The notes under the pieces are model-generated. The model had not been told where the DNA came from. It searched no databases and was given only the letters and a program-made list of their open reading frames with translations. Position numbers and translations under genes: made by a program. This document shows, one piece after another, positions 57,790 to 64,000 of a stretch of DNA of 64,000 nt; positions within the stretch are counted from its first letter, which is position 1; every line of letters begins with the position of its first letter. The stretch comes from Rhizopus sp. PT2906 (Eukaryota > Mucoromycota > Mucoromycetes > Mucorales > Rhizopodaceae): the NCBI GenBank assembly GCA_025529335.1, contig JAMYHX010000025.1, positions 62,001 through 126,000 on the forward strand. Direction: 5' to 3'.

Positions 57790-57873
57790 CCACCATTCTT
57801 CACCCTTTTCGTTTTTTATTTACCTTTCTTTTATTTGACAATCAAGTCCTTTTTTTTTTTATAAAATCATAAA

Positions 57874-59848
57874 ATGTCTACACTCTTCAACTCATTCATC
57901 ATTGCTTTATTCATCTTTTCTATATATCGACCATTTATAAGCAAACTTGACAAGGTCAAATATATCACACTTGGCTCTATTTCATTCTTAATACCCTTTA
58001 CTCTACATCAACACACTCAGTCAAGGAATACACACAATATCAATGGAACATTCACAAGTGATAGCATTTTAAAATTAAGGACATGGAATAACCTTACTGT
58101 CCAACTGCATGATAACGACAACACCTTCTTATTAAATGACTCATTCACCCTTTTATGCATCACTATATTTACAGTCTCACTCTGTGGGTTGCTCACTAGA
58201 TGGCATTTTCCAATTACATTTGTCAAGCCTAATTCTAATATTTATATTTCCGGTTTAATGCGTCATGGAATATCAATTTGTCTCGTTGTACTAGCTATAT
58301 TAAGGTAACTATTTTATTATAATATTTCATTGTATCCCTCACTCACCCACATGGCCACTCCTTAATAGAAACTCCTCTAATTATATACTTTCATTTACCT
58401 TGGCTTCTATTGGTGGCCTCTGGTACCTGTCAGGGCCTTACCTTATTAGAAGATGGAAGGCCATCTCTACATCTTTATTTATCTCTTCTACTGCCGCGTA
58501 TCTCATTTGTAACTCCTCAAAGCATGGCTTCTTCCACACCTTGTCCTATCAACACGCTTTGGCCTTTGCTGCTCTCTTGGTCATCGTCTGTAACGTCATG
58601 GACCATCTCGACGCTATCTTAAACACATATCCTCACTTGATTACCTGCGACAAAGATAAACAAGCCAAACTTCAAGACCCTTTAACTACTACCTACTGGG
58701 TGGCCATCTTTAGACTCATCTTGAACATGCCCTCTGAATCCGATCTTCACACAGGTCCTATTGAGGATTTAAACACCGCCATTCGCTCTCTTGGTCCTGC
58801 ATCCCGCTCATGGAAGACGATGGCTGCTTTATTCCCTGCGAACCTTCGCCAAGACCTCTGTCTCCTTTACTCCTTCTTCCGTACTGCCGATGATTTAGTT
58901 GATGACGCCCCTACTCCTGAACAGTGTGAACAAAACCTGGTAACAATCCGAAAGTTCCTTCGTGATGTCTTTACCGAAGCATCCGAAAAGGAAGATCGTG
59001 TTGTAGCCACCACAGACGATGACTTATCTGTGCCTTCACATGTTGACTGGAATTACTATGCCTCGATGCTTCCAAATGATGATGTATTGGCCATATTTAG
59101 AAACTTTGCTCGTATCTCTCATTACCTTTGCCCTCGTGCCATGTTTGAGCTCACAGAAGCCTGGGAGCTCGATCTTCGTGGAAAGCCTATCAAAAAGCAA
59201 TCAGACTTACTCCGCTATGCTGCTTTAATCTCTGGTACCTTTGGTGAACTCTGTACTTGTGTCATTATGTACAAGACTGGTCGCGGTAACTGGGGTGGTC
59301 GAGATAAGACTGTTCGTAACGAAGACGTCTTGTCTAGAGCAAGAGCTACTGGTCAATGCCTTCAACTGATCAACATTGCTCGTGATATCATTGCTGACAG
59401 TCTTGTGGGTCGCTGCTATGTGCCTCTTCAATACATGCCTCATCCTCCTCAAGCTATCTATCAACTCTTGAAATTCGCTAGAAACCCCATGCAAGTAGGA
59501 GAAGGCACACTCAAATCATTTGCTATCCGTATCCTGAACTTGGCCGACCAAATCTCTGACAAGGCTCAAAGGGGAATCGATGGCTTACCTGAGGAAGTGC
59601 AAGATAGTATCCGTGCTGCTTTTGAAATCTATACTGCCATTGGTCCCGCTCTCCGTAATGATCCTGGCTTTCCTATTCGCGCCAAGGTTCCCAAGCGTCA
59701 ACAACAATGGATCGCACTCCGTTGCATCTACGGTTTCCGTGGCCCTGTCGCCCGCGCAATCGCTTCTGCTTACTATCAAGCCGTATCTGCTTACTTTGGT
59801 ACCTTTGATCGTCTATCCACAGTAAGAACTACAACCAAGTCTTACTGA
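57874..59848 (+). CDS. CarRP-like fusion: degenerate lycopene cyclase + phytoene/squalene synthase-type domain
   Basis: Two exons, join(57874..58304,58369..59848), 636 aa. The N-terminal ~290 residues contain several TM helices in the place of the CarR lycopene-cyclase domain, but the two P-x-E-E signature motifs found in Mucoral CarRP/CarRA are not visible. The corresponding spots read LLNDSFTLLCITIF and NVMDHLDAIL. The C-terminal half is a trans-prenyl-condensing domain with FRTADDLVDD (about 318-323), GELCTCVIM, NIARDIIAD (about 479-487) and GRCYVPL, so both Asp-rich sites are intact. In Mucor and relatives CarRP makes phytoene and cyclises lycopene and sits next to carB. Here no phytoene desaturase gene is in the window. 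It is probably a paralogue that keeps head-to-head prenyl condensation and has lost cyclase activity. Exon 1 is AT-rich in codon use, exon 2 strongly C-biased. Confidence 0.9.
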
Positions 59849-61529
59849 ATTATTTAAAATCTCTTAATATTATCATTGTACACAGTTTATAACTATTATT
59901 TTTTCTTATTCATTTTGTATATCACATCTTATTTGTCTATATTTATATATAAAGAAAACTTATCTTTTTTTTTTTTCAAGTTAGACTTTTTATCATTAAA
60001 CTAAATTTTTATAGAGTATTTCCTAATAGTACTTGTTTTTCTTTGCATTTCAATGATGAGCTTGCTCTCCTAAATGTATTCAATCCATGTAACTGCAGTA
60101 GAGCTTTCTTGATGTGGAGAGGGAGGGTTATAAGCCAACGAGTCGATCTTGAGTGTTTTAGCATCTCTTTTACTCTCCTTTTTTTTTCTGAGTATAATAA
60201 TATCGAAAAATGCATAGTATCCCTTTCTCTTTTATAGTGATGTTGCAACATAAATTAAAAAAGATGAAAAAAAGCAAATGTGATGTTGAATAAAGATGAA
60301 AAAAAAAACACTTGGAAATACATATAAAGAAACTATTATACACTTTTAGGTTGAAAAGATTGCCGTAAAACCTCCTATCAACAATATTCGTAGCCTACTT
60401 TTAAACCTGTTTATCTTTTTCAGTATTCTCGAACGAGTTCATGTTGTATAGCGTCTGATCTGTAGGGTGTAATATAATCACTGTACGAACGATCCATATA
60501 ATAAACATAAATTAAAGAAAGGCGATTCTTGGTCATAGTTCAATCCGTATTTGTCGGACTATCGACAATGTAAAGACGACAGTTAAGTAAAAGCTATCGA
60601 TTTTCATTAAGGCATAACTTGGCAGCAAGAGAAGCTTGTGCGCTATTTGCTTATTTTTTTTAATGAAAAGCTTCTCTTATTGTTTAGTTGCGTCATCTAT
60701 CTTAAATGGATGTATTGATTACGTTTCATCATGATGAATACAGTAAAAACAATTTCTGCCTGGGCTCAAGTAGTATGAATCAACTTTTACTCCTTTTGAA
60801 TGGTTAAAACCTTAGATTTGAATTGCAGCAGATAAGATTTAGAACAATATGACCAATATGCATCATCGATAGTAAAATATCTCATGTATAATGTATATTT
60901 TCATCAAAGCATAAAGTTAAATAGAATGACTGTATTGGAGCCTAATGCTTACAATTGTGAATTCTTTCCAAGCCTAATTTACTTCTCGCAATGTAATAAA
61001 GTTCAAAAATGACTAGAGCTAAAGTTGAATGATGATCAAAACTTGTATCAAATCACTGGATACTTATCTAATGCATATGGTGTATTTCCCCATTTGATTC
61101 ATTATATCGACCATATCAACAACTGACTTCATATGAACTACTTTACCTCATGCTTACTTTATATCTTGACTATTCTCCCAATTACAGCAATGTGACCAAC
61201 TTATTGCTGTTTACCTCAGCAGAAATAGATAAGTGTACTCGCAGCTTCTTTATCGATATACTATTGGCAATACATGATCTATGACAATCACTTTCATTAA
61301 TAAGCAGAAACGATATGATTTCGTCAGCTTGATAATGAATCCTTGGATTGATAAAGCATCACAATAATCGAGAGCTCTTTATCCTTTCACCCTTTGATCA
61401 GTCTTTATAAATTTCTTTCTTTCTCTCTCTTTCTCTTTTTCGTGGCTTATATTTTGATATAGTCTACTTGCTGAAAGTTAGGCTAACAACATGGTAAATT
61501 GGAAAAGACTTTGAAAGGGAGCAGGCTCA
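59849..61529. other. 1.7-kb gene-free region
   Basis: AT-rich downstream sequence of the CarRP-like gene. A pyrimidine-rich stretch lies at about 61403-61440. No gene is supported; small frames (for example 60009-60251) lack motifs. Confidence 0.35.
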
Positions 61530-61911
61530 TGCGCCATGAGTTGATGACGATGACGCAGGAGGTTGAACCAATGTACGATAAAACTAAAAGCTTGTATTTA
61601 ACGACAAGGTTGAGTCTCTTCCAAGAGTAATCAGCTTTTTTTTTTTATTAAATGAAGGTATGGGGAAAACTACTTATAGACAAAGGTAAAGGTTCTAACC
61701 ACTTATTGAAGGAAGAAACTCTGGTAAATCTGAAGCGCTACATGCTTCACTCAATGAAAAATTGAAGAAAAGTCCATACGGTCCAAGCCCACAATGGCTA
61801 TCAAAAATCATCAAGATAAACACTGTAAGGCTTTTGCAAAAAAAAAAAAAAGAGATTACAAAGGAATGGCTGAACGATTTCCCCTTTTCGGAGTCTTCTG
61901 ATTCCAATTGA
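61530..61911 (+). CDS. Candidate small spliced gene (uncharacterised)
   Basis: A proposed gene with an ATG near 61530. Exon 1 (to about 61608) encodes TQEVEPMYDKTKSLYLTTR. An intron of about 107 nt starts GTTGAG and carries a CTAAC branch-like site 16 nt before AAG. Exon 2 encodes NSGKSEALHASLNEKLKKSP, then YGPSPQWLSKIIKINT and, with or without a further 38-nt in-phase intron, EWLNDFPFSESSDSN before the TGA at 61909-61911. It is hydrophilic, about 85-95 aa. No family recognised. A CT-rich promoter-like tract lies at 61403-61440. Confidence 0.3.
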
Positions 61912-63127
61912 CTGTATTTCATATTTCTACATTATTATAGACTCTAACTTCCTTTTAGAAATCTCAAGATGCAATGATGTACCTTATAAGTCGTTCTATT
62001 TTTCAAAAAGATGAAAGATGGCTCAATCGATTATTTTTTTATTGACAAGATGATTGCTATCTTTGTCATAACTGATGGATTGCCTTATCAAAATATAGTT
62101 TGTAAATGAATAGACGCGTCTTTAAAAAGTTAAATAAACACGATTCTATTTAAACATGCAAAATAATGAACATGCTTTTATGCATATCGTATGATTGTCC
62201 AAGTTATTCTCTGTATCCTTTTATTTTGTGTTATTCATGCAAGTCTATTTACGTACTGTCATTCAAATCTTGAAACTCCTACATCACTAGTTGTAATACC
62301 CATACTTGTGATTCATAGTTATGAATTGATAACTACTGTTATTACATTCTGTCTTAAAAAAATAACTCAAACTAATTAAAGGTTGATAACAATATTAGAA
62401 AAAGATTACTTAATCTCTTTTCCTTGTCTGTTCTTTATCATCCATTTATCTTGTATGGTCTCTACAAACATACTCCTATGTTGTCCAAAAATATAATCCG
62501 TTTGAACTGCAAATATGTTCTCATGTGCTTTAAATAATCTCCAAGTAGTTGTCTCAGATATCCAATTCTATTTCCGATGATTGTAAGATTATCTCTATTT
62601 CTTTGCATAATACTTTGTAGGAATAAATTTTCTGTAGACAGTGTTAATGACACTGGTTATTATACACTCACAGGTTAACAATATATATATATATATATAT
62701 ACAATACGTCAAATGATTTGTTGTTGTTGCCTATTACACTCAAGAAGCACAAACGAACCAAATGGGCAAAACGGCTAATTGTATCAATACCAACAAATTG
62801 AACAGACGACCAAAGTAATGATATCAGATAATAATTAATTTCCCCTCATTTAAACCAAAATAATCTAAGCTTCATTCAGTTCAATCAATCTTGTTCTAAA
62901 AATGATTTTTGGCTGAAAAAAAAAAGTACACTTCAGAAAGATAGAAACGACCAAGTTTGTTACACGAACAGGTGTAACGATTGGTCTGATATAAATTGAG
63001 TAAAAAACACTGAAAAATTCTTTAAAAGGCACTGCACCTAAAAATACCCAACGTAACTCCTTTATAACTGCAGCTGTTTTTCTTTTCTCTTCTTTTCTTT
63101 CCCTTTATTCCATCCTGTTGTTAAATC
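61912..63127. other. 1.2-kb intergenic region
   Basis: No supported gene. A small hydrophobic frame (62191-62379) and a minus-strand frame (62462-62653, with a helical NRIGYLRQLLGDYLKHMRTYL) lack context. A (TA)n microsatellite is at about 62682-62700. The last 70 bases before 63128 contain a TATA-like ttataac and a pyrimidine leader for the next gene. Confidence 0.35.
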
Positions 63128-63811
63128 ATGGTAAAGCTTTTAGTCTTATTATCTACTCTGGCGATTGCTGTTAGTGCCGATGTCCAGTCTTCGATTGGGT
63201 TATTCAATGTAAGCTCGCCAGCACCCAACGCTCCTTTTGTTGCAAGCCGAGTCTTGCCGTGCGTTTATACCGTTGCAAGCAATGCTACTTCAGATAGTAA
63301 TGTATATTTTAATCCTTTATGCACAATTCGCTGACTTTTGTTAGATCTTCAACTCTCTATCTCACTTAATTCTGGCAACACCACTACTGTCATCAATCCT
63401 AGTGCGGATATTTCTCAAGGATACAGTTTCCAAAAAAACATCGGTGGTGCAACTGTTTATGAACATCAATTTAATGTAAGTGTATAATCAAATGAGAGGG
63501 AAAGAAGGGGCGACAATGTCGATTGCATATGTGTTTAACATTGTTTATAGTATCAAATTCCCACAAACACAACAGCCGGTTCCTATCAAGTCATTTTTAC
63601 TGATAATGTATCTCAGACAAATCTTTCAATTCCTATTACTATTTCTGCTGCACCACCTACGTCGTCTGTCCAAAGTCCTAGTGCATCTGGCTCGAGTTCA
63701 CCTTCTCAATCAAGTACATCATCTTCCATATTCAAGCCCAGCTCAGCCGGTAGCACTCTCGCTATACCAAAGGCATTGCTCTTCATGAGCCCTCTTCTTG
63801 TAATCTTTTAA
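63128..63811 (+). CDS. GPI-anchored Ser/Thr-rich cell-surface protein (Kre9/Knh1-like)
   Basis: Three exons, join(63128..63296,63345..63475,63551..63811), 186 aa. An N-terminal signal peptide (MVKLLVLLSTLAIAVSAD, cleavage after about residue 17) is followed by a beta-rich extracellular domain: LQLSISLNSGNTTT, then YQIPTNTTAGSYQVIFTDN. The A-G-S-Y-x-V/I pattern is found in Kre9/Knh1-type domains. A Ser/Pro-rich linker and a C-terminal hydrophobic stretch (ALLFMSPLLVIF) after a small-residue omega-site region (SSAGSTLA) indicate GPI anchoring. It is probably a cell-wall or plasma-membrane surface protein. There are several N-glycosylation sites. Confidence 0.75.
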
Positions 63812-64000
63812 GCCATTCAGACTGTTTAATTTTTAATTTGTGTACAGAAGTATTTTAAAAGTAATAATAAACCCTTTCTTAGGAAAAGAACTACGTCCAT
63901 TCTTTAGTTACACAAACTACTTGACAGATCATGGTACCTTTATTCAAAAACAAATTAGTACAAACACATTTAAGAGACCAGTTTCCATAGAGATGAATGG
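63812..64000. other. Right edge of the window
   Basis: Short 3' flank of the GPI-anchored protein gene. It contains an aataata/aataaac poly(A)-like sequence near 63863-63871. No other feature is seen. Confidence 0.3.

Larger units (their letters stand above)
52667..57873. other. 5.2-kb gene-poor region upstream of the CarRP-like gene
   Basis: No supported gene. Degraded protein-like pieces are visible (for example an open frame at 52958-53176, a run near 53205-53350, frames at 54745-55150, and a 99-codon basic frame at 56771-57070), but none has a recognisable domain. A perfect hairpin lies at 53612-53646, and a T run of about 23 lies at 55703-55725. The last few hundred bases before 57874 are the promoter of the CarRP-like gene. 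Confidence 0.4.

Noticed and set aside
57874..59848. Authentic bifunctional carRP
   Set aside because: The synthase part fits, but the acidic cyclase motifs and the carB neighbour are missing, so I call it CarRP-like.
62191..62379. Small hydrophobic plus-strand frame resembling a membrane peptide
   Set aside because: Composition follows the local AT bias, and no leader or conserved feature supports it.

Overview
The window looks like nuclear DNA of a Mucoromycota fungus, most likely Mucorales. The reasons are an AT-rich background, genes cut by many introns of about 47-66 nt with GTAAGT/GTAAAA donors and TAG acceptors, CT-rich promoter tracts, and a fused lycopene-cyclase/phytoene-synthase gene of the CarRP type. 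Decayed transposon families and Fanzor-like relics of the kind found in these fungi support this. I assigned exons by hand, using reading-phase continuity and conserved protein motifs.

Layout. 0-4.3 kb: a TMEM70-like mitochondrial gene, then a cluster of broken transposons (IS630/Tc1-like DDE transposases, a mariner-like fragment with a lost catalytic Asp, a zinc-knuckle fragment, two Fanzor-like C-terminal relics). 4.5-16.6 kb: a dense housekeeping block with a DUF202 membrane protein, a TPR protein, SF3B3/Rse1, CWF19L1, a possible Hda2/3-type protein and a C2H2 zinc-finger regulator. SF3B3 and CWF19L1, both spliceosomal, are divergent and share a 164-bp promoter region. 16.6-21 kb: gene-poor, with an orphan ORF and an internally deleted tyrosine-recombinase retroelement. 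21-34.3 kb: ATP synthase gamma, a perilipin-like lipid-droplet protein, the plasma-membrane H+-ATPase and a class IV-type chitin synthase. 35-40 kb: PFA4 palmitoyltransferase, UBC7-type E2, an Rsc7/Swp82 chromatin-remodelling subunit, ribosomal eS31 fused to a degenerate ubiquitin-like domain, and PET117. 41-52.7 kb: an orphan gene, an SLC41/MgtE Mg2+ transporter, the Fe-S scaffold ATPase Cfd1/NUBP2, a dihydrouridine synthase 4 and an ArfGAP, with Helitron and LINE fragments between them. 52.7-57.8 kb: a 5.2-kb gene-poor stretch. 57.9-59.8 kb: a CarRP-like fusion whose cyclase half has lost its signature acidic motifs. 59.8-64 kb: mostly empty, with one candidate small gene and a GPI-anchored Ser/Thr-rich cell-surface protein.

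The most noteworthy items are the CarRP-like paralogue with a degenerate cyclase half and no adjacent carB, the eS31 fusion with a non-conjugatable ubiquitin-like moiety, the spliceosomal divergent gene pair, three GC-AG introns (two consecutive in UBC7), and the Fanzor relics.
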